Shown piece by piece: positions 48,047-58,174 of a DNA stretch of 64,000 nucleotides. The notes below the pieces were generated by a model. That model was given only the letters and a program-made list of their open reading frames with translations. It was not told the origin of the DNA and did not search any database. How positions within the stretch are numbered: position 1 is the stretch's first letter; each line of letters begins with the position of its first letter. This DNA comes from Microvirga aerilata (GTDB taxonomy: Bacteria > Pseudomonadota > Alphaproteobacteria > Rhizobiales > Beijerinckiaceae): the NCBI RefSeq assembly GCF_016743775.1, contig NZ_JAEQMY010000010.1:94521-158520 (forward strand). The letters are read 5' to 3'. A program made the position numbers and the translations under genes.

Positions 48047-49257
48047 CGGCGCTTACAGGCAAACGCATTCTCCTCGTCATCGGCGGCGGCATCGCGGCCT
48101 ACAAGTCGCTCGATCTCATCCGCCGTCTGCGCGAGCGCGGTGCTTGCGTGCGCTGCGTGCTGACGAACGGCGCGCAGCAGTTCATCACGCCGTTGGCCGC
48201 TTCCGCGCTCACCGGCCAGCGCTCGCACACGGATCTGTTCGACCGCGAGGACGAGGCCGATATCGGGCACATCAAGCTCGCCCGCGATGCGGACCTCATC
48301 GTCGTAGCGCCCGCCACCGCCAACCTCATGGCCAAGATGGCCGGCGGGCATGCGGACGATCTCGCCTCCACGGTGCTGCTCGCCACTACGCTGCCGATCC
48401 TGATCGCGCCCGCCATGAACGTGCGCATGTGGCTGCATCCGGCAACGCAGCGCAATCTGAAGGCGCTCCAGGCCGACGGTGTTCATGTGGCAGGCCCCAA
48501 CGAGGGCGCCATGGCGGAGGCCGAATTCGGCCCCGGCCGCATGGCGGAGCCCCTGGAGATCGCAGCCGCCGTCGAGGGCCTGCTCGCGCCCTCGGGACCG
48601 CTCGCGGGCCGGCACGTGATCGTCACCTCCGGCCCGACGCACGAGCCCATCGATCCGGTGCGCTACATCGCCAACCGCTCCTCCGGCAAGCAGGGCCACG
48701 CCATCGCGAAGGCAGCACGCGAAGCCGGGGCGCGGGTGACCCTGATCTCCGGCCCCGTGACCTTGCCCGATCCCCCGGGCGTGACGACGGTGCACGTGGA
48801 AAGCGCCCGCGCGATGCTGGAAGCGGTCGAGGGGGCGCTGCCGGCCGATATCGGCATCTTCGCCGCCGCCGTGGCCGACTGGCGCGTGGCCAACGCGGGC
48901 GAGCAGAAGATCAAGAAGAAGGACGGCGCGCTGCCCAGCCTGTCGCTCACCGAGAACCCGGATATCCTCGCCACCATCGCACGTCGCACGGAGAACCGCC
49001 CGCCACTCATGGTGGGCTTTGCGGCCGAAACCGAACACGTGATCGAGCATGCCCGGCAGAAGCTCGCCAAGAAGGGCTGCGACCTCATCGTCGCCAACGA
49101 TGTCTCGGCCGAGGCAGGCGTCATGGGCGGCGACAGCAACACCGTGCATCTCGTGACCGCCTCCGCGGTCGAGACCTGGCCGACGCTCTCGAAAACCGAG
49201 GTGGCGAGGAAACTCGTCGAGCGGTTGGGCGCCATGGCGGAGGGTGCGAAGCCATGA
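48043..49257 (+). CDS. coaBC: bifunctional phosphopantothenoylcysteine decarboxylase/synthetase
   Basis: A 404-residue CoA-pathway enzyme. N-terminal flavoprotein ([18 protein letters not shown]) and C-terminal CoaB domain ([28 protein letters not shown]). Ties phosphopantothenate and Cys and decarboxylates the product. ATGA overlap with ubiB, then with dut. Confidence 0.95.
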   Translation: MTALTGKRILLVIGGGIAAYKSLDLIRRLRERGACVRCVLTNGAQQFITPLAASALTGQRSHTDLFDREDEADIGHIKLARDADLIVVAPATANLMAKMAGGHADDLASTVLLATTLPILIAPAMNVRMWLHPATQRNLKALQADGVHVAGPNEGAMAEAEFGPGRMAEPLEIAAAVEGLLAPSGPLAGRHVIVTSGPTHEPIDPVRYIANRSSGKQGHAIAKAAREAGARVTLISGPVTLPDPPGVTTVHVESARAMLEAVEGALPADIGIFAAAVADWRVANAGEQKIKKKDGALPSLSLTENPDILATIARRTENRPPLMVGFAAETEHVIEHARQKLAKKGCDLIVANDVSAEAGVMGGDSNTVHLVTASAVETWPTLSKTEVARKLVERLGAMAEGAKP

Positions 49258-49709
49258 GCCGCCGCCTGCATATCCAGCGCCTCGCGCATGCCGCCGATCT
49301 GCCGCTGCCGCGCTATGAGACAGCCGGGGCGGCCGGGATGGATCTCATGGCCGCCAACGCCGCCGATGCACCCGTCGTTCTCGAGCCCTTCGAGCGTGCG
49401 CTCATCCCCACGGGCCTCGTGCTCCAGCTTGAGCCTGGCTTCGAGGCGCAGGTGCGGCCCCGCTCGGGGCTTGCCTTCAGGCACGGCGTCACCGTGCTCA
49501 ACGCGCCTGGGACCGTGGACGCGGACTATCGCGGCGAGGTGCAGGTGCTGCTCGTCAATCTCGGCCAGGAGGCTTTTTCCATCACGCGCGGCATGCGCAT
49601 CGCCCAAATGGTGATTGCCCCCGTCACCATGGTGGAGCCGGTCGAAGTGGGACACGTCGACGAGACCGATCGCGCGGCGGGCGGTTTCGGATCGACCGGA
49701 TTGGGCTAA
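49254..49709 (+). CDS. dut: dUTP diphosphatase
   Basis: A 151-residue trimeric dUTPase with all five motifs: [32 protein letters not shown], and [10 protein letters not shown]. Removes dUTP and supplies dUMP. Start overlaps the coaBC stop (ATGA), as in other members of the order. Confidence 0.96.
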   Translation: MSRRLHIQRLAHAADLPLPRYETAGAAGMDLMAANAADAPVVLEPFERALIPTGLVLQLEPGFEAQVRPRSGLAFRHGVTVLNAPGTVDADYRGEVQVLLVNLGQEAFSITRGMRIAQMVIAPVTMVEPVEVGHVDETDRAAGGFGSTGLG

Positions 49710-49720
49710 AGGTTGTTGGC

Positions 49721-50170
49721 ATGAACTTTCTCTCGCGCCGCTCGCTTCTCGCCATTGCCGCCGTGACGGACATCGCGCTCCATGCACGGCCCATGCCGGT
49801 CTCGGCGAAGGCGCTCGCCGCCCGGCACAACCTGCCGCCCCGCTATCTCGAGCCGGTCCTGCAGGCGCTGGTCCGCCAGGGAATCCTCAAGGGCGTGCGG
49901 GGGCCGCGGGGAGGCTATGAGCTCGCCCGCGAGCGGCGGCGGATCACGGCGGGCGACATTGTGCGCATCGCCATGTCGGCCCTGGAGGAGGACGGCGCCT
50001 CGCCCGTGCCGGAATCGCGCCTGGCCGAGGCTGTTGTCGGCCCCCTAGTCCAGCGCGGAACTGAAGCTTTTCTCACCGAGCTGGACCAGGTGACCGTGGA
50101 GGATCTGTGCCAGAAGGCGCAGGCGGAATCCGCCGTCGAGTCCATGCCCGCCGTGGATTTCACGATTTGA
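49721..50170 (+). CDS. Rrf2-family regulator lacking the Fe-S cysteines
   Basis: A 149-residue Rrf2 winged helix: F-L-S-R-R-S-L-L-A-I-A-A-V-T-D-I-A-L-H, then L-P-P-R-Y-L-E-P-V-L-Q-A-L-V-R-Q-G-I-L, then R-G-P-R-G-G-Y-E-L-A. The cysteines that hold the IscR cluster (near residues 92-104) are absent; the single Cys is near 131. It resembles apo-type members such as CymR, which controls cysteine genes. The cysK gene is next, so control of cysteine synthase is the best inference. Confidence 0.83.
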   Translation: MNFLSRRSLLAIAAVTDIALHARPMPVSAKALAARHNLPPRYLEPVLQALVRQGILKGVRGPRGGYELARERRRITAGDIVRIAMSALEEDGASPVPESRLAEAVVGPLVQRGTEAFLTELDQVTVEDLCQKAQAESAVESMPAVDFTI

Positions 50171-50181
50171 CATGTGAAATA

Positions 50182-50199
50182 AGGTGATTATCGACACCT
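50182..50199. promoter_or_regulatory. candidate Rrf2 operator upstream of cysK
   Basis: AGGTG-N8-CACCT inverted repeat between the regulator gene and cysK, overlapping TTATCG (50188), a possible -35 with GATAAT (50212-50217) 18 bases on. Lies 46 bases before the cysK start. Confidence 0.45.
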
Positions 50200-50244
50200 G
50201 TTGCGAAAAGCGATAATGTTCCCCTGCCCCGAAGGAGGACCTCC

Positions 50245-51225
<981 letters not shown>

Positions 51226-51257
51226 GCTTCGGCTTCTTGCCTGGCACGAACAACCCG

Positions 51258-51285
51258 AAGGGCGGCGTCACAGCCGCCCTTTTTG
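51258..51285 (+). terminator. intrinsic terminator of cysK
   Basis: AGGGCGGC (51259-51266) with GCCGCCCT (51273-51280), then TTTTT. 33 bases past the cysK stop. Confidence 0.9.
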
Positions 51286-51424
51286 TTTGGGCGGGCCTTC
51301 AAGCGTGGCCAGAACCTCTGCGTGTTCGCCGGGTTCTCCTTGCAAGCACGACGTTTGGCAAGCACGACGGCTCGAACGTTGTTTCCAACAGAATTTGCAA
51401 GAACGAGATTTGATGGAGTTCACC

Positions 51425-51787
51425 ATGGCGGACCGGAAAGCCCCCCATTCGTTGAAGGATCAGACGGCGGACCAGATCCGCAACGAGCAGCGCGGCGGCA
51501 TCGACAGCCCGATCGATCCCAACCAGGACGGCGGCATCGAGGGCAACGCCACCTTGCGGCGCGTGTGGAGCCAGCCCGGCGGCGAGGCCTACAACTACCG
51601 CCAGGGCCTGACCGGCCAGACCAGCAAGGCCGGCATGGACGGGCATGACGAGCTCACCGCCGCCGAGACCCCCGATGCCACCAAGCACCTGAGCGATGCG
51701 AGCCTGTCGCCGGACGACAAGGACGCAACCGCCGAGGCCATCGAGCGCATGACGGCGGTCAACGGCAAGGACGAGAGCGAAGGCTGA
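51425..51787 (+). CDS. small hydrophilic disordered protein 1, unknown
   Basis: A 120-residue acidic/polar protein, no hydrophobic core: A-D-R-K-A-P-H-S-L-K-D-Q-T-A-D-Q-I-R-N-E, G-G-I-D-S-P-I-D-P-N-Q-D-G-G, and a mid-section with T-A-A-E-T-P-D-A-T-K-H. Low in bulky hydrophobics and Cys, so probably unfolded. First of four consecutive small hydrophilic genes. ATG 51425 has GGAG seven bases upstream; ATG 51413 is an alternative. No known family recognised. Confidence 0.62.
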   Translation: MADRKAPHSLKDQTADQIRNEQRGGIDSPIDPNQDGGIEGNATLRRVWSQPGGEAYNYRQGLTGQTSKAGMDGHDELTAAETPDATKHLSDASLSPDDKDATAEAIERMTAVNGKDESEG

Positions 51788-51799
51788 CAGGAGCACCCC

Positions 51800-52063
51800 A
51801 TGGGCAATGCAGGCTACGGCAACCACACCGAAGACACGAAGAACTACGTCGACATCAAGCGGTCCGATCCGCAGACCGGAGGCCAGGAGACAGGAGGGCA
51901 GGAGACCGGAGGCCAGGCTTCGCCTGAACCGCAGACCGGCGCCAAGCAGCCGGCGGCAGGGCCTCACAGCAAGCCGTCGCTGACGAATCCGGATTCGACG
52001 CCAGGCACAGGAGCCCTGCCGGATCCGGGCGACCGGGACGCCACCGACACCACAAGCTCATAG
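51800..52063 (+). CDS. small hydrophilic disordered protein 2 with GGQET repeats
   Basis: An 87-residue protein, Gly/Gln/Thr/Pro/Asp-rich, with three tandem T-G-G-Q units (T-G-G-Q-E-T-G-G-Q-E-T-G-G-Q). No hydrophobic segment or Cys. Start 51800 follows AGGAG and lies 12 bases after the previous stop, so co-transcription is likely. Confidence 0.6.
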   Translation: MGNAGYGNHTEDTKNYVDIKRSDPQTGGQETGGQETGGQASPEPQTGAKQPAAGPHSKPSLTNPDSTPGTGALPDPGDRDATDTTSS

Positions 52064-52078
52064 GGATCCAAGATCGCC

Positions 52079-52399
52079 ATGACCCAGAATCAGAATTCGG
52101 GACCCAGCGTCCCCACCGAGCGCCCCGATCCTGAAGCGGCGGCCCGCGATCCGGGCCCCGGCGCCCAGGATCGCCCCGGCTTCGACCTGGGCGGCGCCGT
52201 GGACCCATCCAACGCGACCCAGGTGGGGTCCGGCACCATTCCGGGCGGCCCGAAGGGCAGCCCCACGGGCGGAACCGATGCGGGCGGCCGGGCGACCGGT
52301 CTCACCGATCCGAGCGGCTCGCGCCCGCTTGGCGGCGACGGCACGGGCGGGTCCGACGCCGGCGGGGGCCCGACGGACGGCTCCGGCGGTCCCGCGTGA
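52079..52399 (+). CDS. small hydrophilic disordered protein 3, Gly-rich
   Basis: A 106-residue protein very rich in Gly, Asp, Pro and Thr (D-P-G-P-G-A-Q-D-R-P-G-F-D-L-G-G), ending G-G-G-P-T-D-G-S-G-G-P-A. No membrane or catalytic pattern. The stop overlaps the GTG that opens the frame of the next gene. Confidence 0.6.
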   Translation: MTQNQNSGPSVPTERPDPEAAARDPGPGAQDRPGFDLGGAVDPSNATQVGSGTIPGGPKGSPTGGTDAGGRATGLTDPSGSRPLGGDGTGGSDAGGGPTDGSGGPA

Positions 52400-52419
52400 T
52401 CAAGGAAGGAAAGACAGCG

Positions 52420-52584
52420 ATGGCTCAGACCGACAAGAAGCCCGATCAGGCGACCGAGGACGACATCAGCGCCCCTCGGCTGACCCCGCAGGGGCGCGAG
52501 AACCCCGATGCCTCCGGCGAGGATTCCACCAACCCGATGGGCGAGGGTGCCAAGAAGGGGCAGGGCGACAAGGCCGAGGGCTAA
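52420..52584 (+). CDS. small hydrophilic disordered protein 4
   Basis: A 54-residue Lys/Asp/Gly-rich protein (A-Q-T-D-K-K-P-D-Q-A-T-E-D-D), with G-A-K-K-G-Q-G-D-K-A-E-G at the end. The ATG at 52420 has AAGGAAGG upstream. Last of the four. Confidence 0.55.
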   Translation: MAQTDKKPDQATEDDISAPRLTPQGRENPDASGEDSTNPMGEGAKKGQGDKAEG

Positions 52585-52594
52585 GGGTCTTCGG

Positions 52595-52639
52595 GCCGAG
52601 CGTCTTACAGGCTGAGCGTCTTACAGGCTGAGCGTCTTG
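52595..52639. repeat. 16-bp tandem repeat, almost three copies
   Basis: GCCGAGCGTCTTACAG, GCTGAGCGTCTTACAG and GCTGAGCGTCTTG follow head to tail between the small-protein run and the GST gene. Confidence 0.7.
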
Positions 52640-52681
52640 CCCGCCCGCCGAACCTCGGGGGAGGCCGATCCCGGCTTCCCT

Positions 52682-53305
52682 TTATAGCCCGCCGTCTCGT
52701 CCGTAGGTTCGGAAGCCTTCGCGTTCGCAGAGAAGGTCGTAGTACCGATCGATGTCCGGCACAACGGGCCGCTCCAGCGGAATGCTTTTCCAGCGGTGTA
52801 TCGACAATCCGATGACGATGTCGGCGCAGGTGAAGGTGGGTCCGGCGATATACGCGCCGCTGCGGGCCAGTTCACGGTCGAGGATCTGAACCGCGGAGCA
52901 GAACCTGCTCCAGGAGGCAGCAATCTGTTCCTGATCCTGAAAGCTCGGATTCCTGCGGACCGTTGCCTGGAAGACGTAGCGCCAGGTGTTGTTGAAGTCG
53001 GAGACCTGCCAGTCCATCCACTTCTCGACTTGCGCCCGCCCGGCGGGATCGGGGGGCAGCAGGTCGTGGCGGTGTTCGCGTGCCGCGAGATAGCGGACGA
53101 TGCTGTTCGATTCCCAGAAGACCTGGCCTGCATCCTCGATCACCGGGATCATCCCGACCGGATTGAGCTCCAGAAAACTGGCGTCGGTGACGGGCCTGGT
53201 CCCGCCACCCCAGTCGACGCGCTCGAAGGGCAGGCCAAGCTCGACGCAGGTCCAAAGCACCTTTCGGACATTGATGGACCCTGCATAGCCATGAACTTTC
53301 AGCAT
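52682..53305 (-). CDS. glutathione S-transferase family protein
   Basis: A 207-residue two-domain GST: M-L-K-V-H-G-Y-A-G-S-I-N-V-R-K-V thioredoxin-like N-domain, with the E-S-N-S-I motif that binds the gamma-Glu of glutathione (W-E-S-N-S-I-V-R-Y-L), and an all-helix C-domain with T-C-A-D-I-V. Substrate unknown. The ATG at 53305 has GGAGGAG upstream. Confidence 0.87.
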   Translation of the reverse strand: MLKVHGYAGSINVRKVLWTCVELGLPFERVDWGGGTRPVTDASFLELNPVGMIPVIEDAGQVFWESNSIVRYLAAREHRHDLLPPDPAGRAQVEKWMDWQVSDFNNTWRYVFQATVRRNPSFQDQEQIAASWSRFCSAVQILDRELARSGAYIAGPTFTCADIVIGLSIHRWKSIPLERPVVPDIDRYYDLLCEREGFRTYGRDGGL

Positions 53306-53381
53306 GCTCTCCTCCGCGGCACTTAAGCTTAGGCTTTTAGGCCGCCATGAACGGAAGCGCCATCCCTGGGAGGGGCATGCA

Positions 53382-53414
53382 TGCAAAAGGCCGCCATGAA
53401 GGCGGCCTTTTGCA
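53382..53414. terminator. 14-bp hairpin terminator, typA 3' end
   Basis: A perfect 14-bp stem (53382-53395 with 53401-53414), loop ATGAA, with AAAA/TTTT inside the stem ends. It can act from either side; typA ends 20 bases away. Confidence 0.75.
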
Positions 53415-53434
53415 TTGTCTCGGTGAGGCTTGAC

Positions 53435-55261
53435 TTAAGCGCTCAAGGCTTCCTTCGAGCGCTCGGCGCGCTTGCGGTCGTTCGGATCGAGGATCGCCTT
53501 GCGGATGCGGATCGACTTCGGCGTCACCTCGACGAGCTCGTCGTCCTGGATCCAGGCGAGCGACTTCTCCAGGGTCATGCGGATCGGCGGCGTCAGGCGC
53601 ACCGCTTCGTCCTTGGAGGTCGTGCGGATGTTGGTGAGCTTCTTGCCCTTCAGCACGTTCACCTCGAGGTCGTTCTCGCGGTTGTGCTCGCCAATGATCA
53701 TGCCCTGATAGACCTTCCAGCCGGGCTCGATCATCATCGGTCCGCGGTCTTCAAGGTTCCACAGAGCGTAGGCCACGGCCTCGCCGTTGTCGTTCGAGAT
53801 CAGTACGCCGTTGCGCCGTCCCGCGATCTCGCCGCGGTAGGGCTCGTAGGCGTGGAACAGGCGGTTCATGATCGCCGTGCCGCGGGTGTCGGTCATCAGC
53901 TCGCCCTGGTAGCCGATGAGGCCGCGGGTGGGAGCGTAGAACACGAGGCGCTGGCGGTTGCCGCCGGACGGACGCATCTCGACCATGTCGGCGCGGCGCT
54001 CGGACATCTTCTGCACGACGACGCCGGAATGCTCCTCGTCCACGTCGATGACCACTTCCTCGATGGGCTCGAGAAGGTTGCCGGCCTCGTCCTTCTCGAA
54101 GACGACGCGGGGACGCGACACGGCAAGCTCGAAGCCCTCGCGGCGCATGGTCTCGATCAGGATCGCAAGCTGCAATTCGCCGCGGCCCGAGACGTAGAAC
54201 GAGTCCTTGTCGGCGGCTTCCTCGATCTTGAGGGTCACGTTGCCTTCCGCTTCCTTGAACAGGCGGTCGCGGATCATGCGGCTCGTCACCTTGTCGCCCT
54301 CGGTGCCGGCGAGCGGCGAGTCGTTGACGATGAACGACATGGTCACGGTCGGCGGATCGATGGGCTGGGCCTGGATCGGAATGTCGTTTTCCGGCGCGCA
54401 GAAGGTGTCGGCCACGGAGCCCTTCACGAGGCCCGCGATGGACACGATGTCGCCGGCCTCGCCCACCTCGATGGGCTGACGCTCAAGGCCGCGGAAAGCA
54501 AGGATCTTGGACACGCGGCCGGTCTCGACCACCTTGCCCTCGCGATCGAGCACCTTGATCGACTGGTTCGGCTTCACGGTGCCGGAGGAGATGCGGCCCG
54601 TGACGATGCGGCCCAGGAAGGGGTTGGCTTCCAGAAGCGTTCCGAGCATGCGGAACGGGCCTTCCTCGGTCTTGGCCGGGGGCACGTGCTCGAGCACGAG
54701 ATCGAAGAGCGGTGCCAGGCCCTCGTCGCTCGGGCCTTCCGGGGCCTTGGCCATCCAGCCGTTGCGGCCCGAACCGTAGAGGATCGGGAAGTCGAGCTGC
54801 TCGTCCGTGGCGTCGAGCGCCGCAAACAGGTCGAACACCTCGTTGACCACCTCCACGTGGCGGGCATCGGGACGGTCGATCTTGTTGATGGCCACGATGG
54901 GGCGAAGGCCGATCTTGAGGGCCTTGGACACCACGAACTTGGTCTGTGGCATCGGGCCTTCGGCCGCGTCCACGAGAACGATGGCGCCGTCCACCATGCT
55001 CAGGATGCGCTCCACCTCGCCGCCGAAATCGGCGTGGCCGGGGGTATCGACGATGTTGATGCGGGTGTCCTTCCAGACAACCGAGGTCGCCTTGGCCAGG
55101 ATGGTGATGCCGCGCTCTTTTTCGAGGTCGTTCGAATCCATGGCGCGCTCTTCCACGCGCTGGTTCTCACGGAAGCTGCCGGACTGGGAGAGGAGCTTGT
55201 CGACGAGGGTGGTCTTGCCATGGTCGACGTGGGCGATGATGGCGATGTTGCGCAGCTTCAT
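53435..55261 (-). CDS. typA: ribosome-associated GTPase TypA/BipA
   Basis: A 608-residue translational GTPase: G1 [10 protein letters not shown]2 R-G-I-T-I, G3 D-T-P-G-H, G4 N-K-I-D, plus EF-G-like domains and the BipA C-terminal domain ([10 protein letters not shown]). Assists ribosome assembly and stress responses. ATG 55261. Confidence 0.97.
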   Translation of the reverse strand: MKLRNIAIIAHVDHGKTTLVDKLLSQSGSFRENQRVEERAMDSNDLEKERGITILAKATSVVWKDTRINIVDTPGHADFGGEVERILSMVDGAIVLVDAAEGPMPQTKFVVSKALKIGLRPIVAINKIDRPDARHVEVVNEVFDLFAALDATDEQLDFPILYGSGRNGWMAKAPEGPSDEGLAPLFDLVLEHVPPAKTEEGPFRMLGTLLEANPFLGRIVTGRISSGTVKPNQSIKVLDREGKVVETGRVSKILAFRGLERQPIEVGEAGDIVSIAGLVKGSVADTFCAPENDIPIQAQPIDPPTVTMSFIVNDSPLAGTEGDKVTSRMIRDRLFKEAEGNVTLKIEEAADKDSFYVSGRGELQLAILIETMRREGFELAVSRPRVVFEKDEAGNLLEPIEEVVIDVDEEHSGVVVQKMSERRADMVEMRPSGGNRQRLVFYAPTRGLIGYQGELMTDTRGTAIMNRLFHAYEPYRGEIAGRRNGVLISNDNGEAVAYALWNLEDRGPMMIEPGWKVYQGMIIGEHNRENDLEVNVLKGKKLTNIRTTSKDEAVRLTPPIRMTLEKSLAWIQDDELVEVTPKSIRIRKAILDPNDRKRAERSKEALSA

Positions 55262-55514
55262 GGGCGAAGTCTTTCAAAACAAAAGGGCCCGGCACGCGGC
55301 AAGCGTGGCCGCGCCCCTGGCTCGTACCGGGCGAGAAATCTGATGCACTGCAATATAGGCATTAAGGTGAGGCCGCAATAGGGCGGGGAACAGGATTACA
55401 AGCTAGGCGGGACGAAGTATTTGCGATACTTCGTTGCATGAAGAGGCCTGAAGCTTGGATGTCCGTTGCGCTCGGGTTCTCTCGTTTGCCCTTGGGACAG
55501 CTTGCTCGAAACAA

Positions 55515-55898
55515 ATGTCAGCCCAGCAATTGATCGATGCCGACAAGGCCTTCAACGCCATGGCCCAACGGGAAGGCACCGGACCGGCCTTCATCGCCTA
55601 TTCCGCCGAGGACCCGGTGATGATCCGCCCCGGCAGCATGCCGCTTTTAGGGAGATCCGCCTTTGTCGAGGCCTTCTCCCAGGTCACCGGCTCGGCGCTC
55701 TCCTGGGAGCCCCTCCGGGCGGAGATCGCCGCAAGCCAGGACCTCGGCTACACCTTCGGCCGCTACACCCTGCGCGAGGGCGGTGAGATCAAGGCCTATG
55801 GGGTTTATGTGAGCATCTGGAAGAAGCAACAGGACGGATCGTGGAAGTTCGTCCTCGACGGCGGCGGAACGACGCCGCACCCGGTCGCACACCCCTAG
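55515..55898 (+). CDS. SnoaL/DUF4440-type small protein
   Basis: A 127-residue NTF2-like fold: A-Q-Q-L-I-D-A-D-K-A-F-N-A-M-A, F-I-A-Y-S-A-E-D-P-V-M-I-R-P-G, Y-T-F-G-R-Y-T-L, and G-S-W-K-F-V-L-D-G. The pocket may bind a small ligand. The ATG at 55515 is chosen; a TTG at 55455 lacks a site. Confidence 0.8.
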   Translation: MSAQQLIDADKAFNAMAQREGTGPAFIAYSAEDPVMIRPGSMPLLGRSAFVEAFSQVTGSALSWEPLRAEIAASQDLGYTFGRYTLREGGEIKAYGVYVSIWKKQQDGSWKFVLDGGGTTPHPVAHP

Positions 55899-56285
55899 CG
55901 ATCTGCTCTCCGGGGAGAAGCGGCGGTTCCGGAACCCCAATGGGCAACAAGATGCCGGCATCCTTGAGCGGGTGCTCGCGAACCTACGTGCTGTGACAAA
56001 GCGCACAGATCTTCGCGTCCCATGGGATCAGGTTGAAGGGGTTCATCGGCAGCAAAGGTCCTGCGGTGAACTGGGCGAATGCCCGTGCGTACCGGCGGCA
56101 CGATCTTCGGTGCATCGTTCTCACCGTCTGCCGCGATGCCGCATCGCCTGTGGAGCTGACCGCCCGAAGGAAAGCCGAGACCTCGCGCGAACCAGCGAAC
56201 CACCTGACTTGGCAACAAAGGCTCCCGCAGGCTCTCGGATCGTTCTCGCCTGCCGCCCAATCTGCCCGATCTGAGAGGCTTCCCG
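55899..56285. other. 387-bp gap without a supported gene
   Basis: No convincing gene on either strand. A minus-strand frame ending C-A-L-C-H-S-T looks like a haem motif but stops there and lacks any other cytochrome feature. Some poor-consensus promoter sequence may sit near 56240. Confidence 0.35.
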
Positions 56286-58139
56286 ATGATTCACCGCACG
56301 AAGCGTTCCCCGGCATCCATCCATCTCACGGCGACGGCTGCCATCGCGGTCGTTCTTGCAGGCTCAGCCGCAGCCTGCCCCCTCGGCGATCACAACAGCC
56401 CGCGCGTGAAGCTTCTCCACGGGTACGCACACACCCCAGCGTCCCACACGAGGATTGCGCAGGCCGACCACCAGGCCCATTCCCAGCCGCCGGCCCGCAA
56501 CGAGCTTGGCGCTTACAGCCGCGATCTCCCGAAGGGCGCGGCCGCCCCGCGGGCCGAGGATCGCCCTCCCGTCTATGAAAATCTGGGTCGGCTGACCTGG
56601 TCCGCCATCGGTCCTTCGGGACAGGAGGCGCGCGCCTATTTCGACCAGGGATACCGCCTTGGCTGGGGCTTCAACCATGCCGAAGCAGCCCGCGCGTTCC
56701 GGGCGGCACAGGCGCTCGACCCGACCTGTGCCATGTGCCTCTGGGGAGAGGCATGGGTGCTCGGACCGCACATCAACTATCCGATGGACCCGGATGCCAA
56801 CGCTCGCGCGATTGGTGTGCTCGAGCAGGCCAGACGCCTTGCGCCCAGGGATGACCTGCAAGCCGCTCTCATCGATGCGCTTTCGCGGCGGCATTCCCCG
56901 GATCCCCAGGCGGACCGCAAGGCGCTGGACCAGGCCTATGCCGACGCGATGGAGGCCGTGCAGGCCCGCTTTCCGGACAATGCGCACGTCGCCCTCCTGA
57001 CCGCCGACGCTCTCATGAATCTCAGCCCGTGGGATTACTGGGAAAACGGGGGCAAAACCCCGAAGGGCAGGACCGCCCGGATGCTCGAACTGATCGAGGG
57101 CGTGCTCGGAGACCGGCAGGTGGGATCCCTCAAGGCGGAGCCCGACCATCCGGGAGCCATCCACCTCTACATCCATGCCGTCGAGGCCTCCGACCGGCCG
57201 GAACGGGCGGCGCCCCATGCCGCCCGCTTGGCTGCGCTGATGCCCGGAGCCGGGCATCTGGTCCATATGCCGAGCCACATCTGGTATCGCCTCGGCCGCT
57301 GGCGCGAGAGCCTGGATGCGAACGTGCAGGCTGCGGCCGTCGACGAGAGGCTGCTCAAGGGGGGAGGCGCGAGCCTGCTCTACGCGGAGGGCTACTACGC
57401 CCATAACGTTCATTTCGTGATGGCATCGGCCCTCATGGGCGGAGACGGGAGGACGGCCGTTTCTGCCGCGGAGAAGCTCGGCGGATTGGTGTCGGACCGA
57501 ACCCAGCGCGAGGTTCCCTGGACCCAGCCCATCGCCGCAGCAGCCTATACGGCCCATGCGCGCTTCTCGGAGCCGGACAAGGTGCTGGCCCTGCCTGCTC
57601 CGGACGCGAACTTCCCGTTTGTGCGAGCGACATGGCACTATGCCCGCGGCATTGCCCTGGCGCGGCTGGGGCGGGGCGACGAAGCGCAGGCCGAAATGTC
57701 GGCCATCGCGGCCCTGGCGCAGACGCCTGACATCGCGGCGCTGCCCACTGCCGGGGTGCCGGGGCCGGATGTGCTTGCCATCGAGGCCAAGGTGATCGAA
57801 GCGCGGATTGCCCAGGCCAAGGGCGATCATGCCCGGGCTGCTGCGCAATTCGCGGAAGCCGTCGAGATCCAGGACCGGTTGCCCTACATGGAGCCGCCCT
57901 TTTGGTACTATCCGGTGCACCAGTCGCTCGGCGCCGCCTTGCTGCAGCAGGGCAAGGCCGAGGAGGCGCAGGCCGCGTTCCGTGCCGCCATCGAGCGGGC
58001 GCCCAACAACGGCTGGGCGGCCGCCGGTCTGCTTCAGGCCGCCGAGTTCCGTGGCGATGCGGCGGCGGCCGAGGAGGCGCGGGCGCTCATGCGGAAGAAC
58101 TGGTTCGGCGAGAGCGACCCTTCGCTAGACCGGCTCTGA
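56286..58139 (+). CDS. secreted TPR protein with conserved His/Cys clusters
   Basis: A 617-residue exported protein. Signal peptide to about residue 30 (I-A-V-V-L-A-G-S-A-A-A). TPR-like repeats run over the rest, e.g. E-A-A-R-A-F-R-A-A-Q-A-L-D-P and Q-A-A-F-R-A-A-I-E-R-A-P. Stretches rich in His and Cys stand out: C-A-M-C-L-W-G-E-A-W, A-I-H-L-Y-I-H-A-V-E-A-S, G-H-L-V-H-M-P-S-H-I-W-Y-R-L-G and H-N-V-H-F. These recur in a widespread periplasmic family of unknown function; a metal site is an inference. ATG 56286 has GAGAGG upstream. Confidence 0.78.
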   Translation: MIHRTKRSPASIHLTATAAIAVVLAGSAAACPLGDHNSPRVKLLHGYAHTPASHTRIAQADHQAHSQPPARNELGAYSRDLPKGAAAPRAEDRPPVYENLGRLTWSAIGPSGQEARAYFDQGYRLGWGFNHAEAARAFRAAQALDPTCAMCLWGEAWVLGPHINYPMDPDANARAIGVLEQARRLAPRDDLQAALIDALSRRHSPDPQADRKALDQAYADAMEAVQARFPDNAHVALLTADALMNLSPWDYWENGGKTPKGRTARMLELIEGVLGDRQVGSLKAEPDHPGAIHLYIHAVEASDRPERAAPHAARLAALMPGAGHLVHMPSHIWYRLGRWRESLDANVQAAAVDERLLKGGGASLLYAEGYYAHNVHFVMASALMGGDGRTAVSAAEKLGGLVSDRTQREVPWTQPIAAAAYTAHARFSEPDKVLALPAPDANFPFVRATWHYARGIALARLGRGDEAQAEMSAIAALAQTPDIAALPTAGVPGPDVLAIEAKVIEARIAQAKGDHARAAAQFAEAVEIQDRLPYMEPPFWYYPVHQSLGAALLQQGKAEEAQAAFRAAIERAPNNGWAAAGLLQAAEFRGDAAAAEEARALMRKNWFGESDPSLDRL

Positions 58140-58174
58140 TGCTCAGGCAAAGGGGCTGAAGCCCGTAGGCTCGA

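Noticed and set aside
53381..55381. 666-codon plus-strand frame
   Set aside because: Mirror of typA, which is fully conserved.
55984..56316. Minus-strand frame ending with a CxxCH motif (possible cytochrome c remnant)
   Set aside because: Only the C-A-L-C-H motif fits, and it lies six residues before the stop. No Met ligand, signal peptide or haem-protein surroundings are seen.
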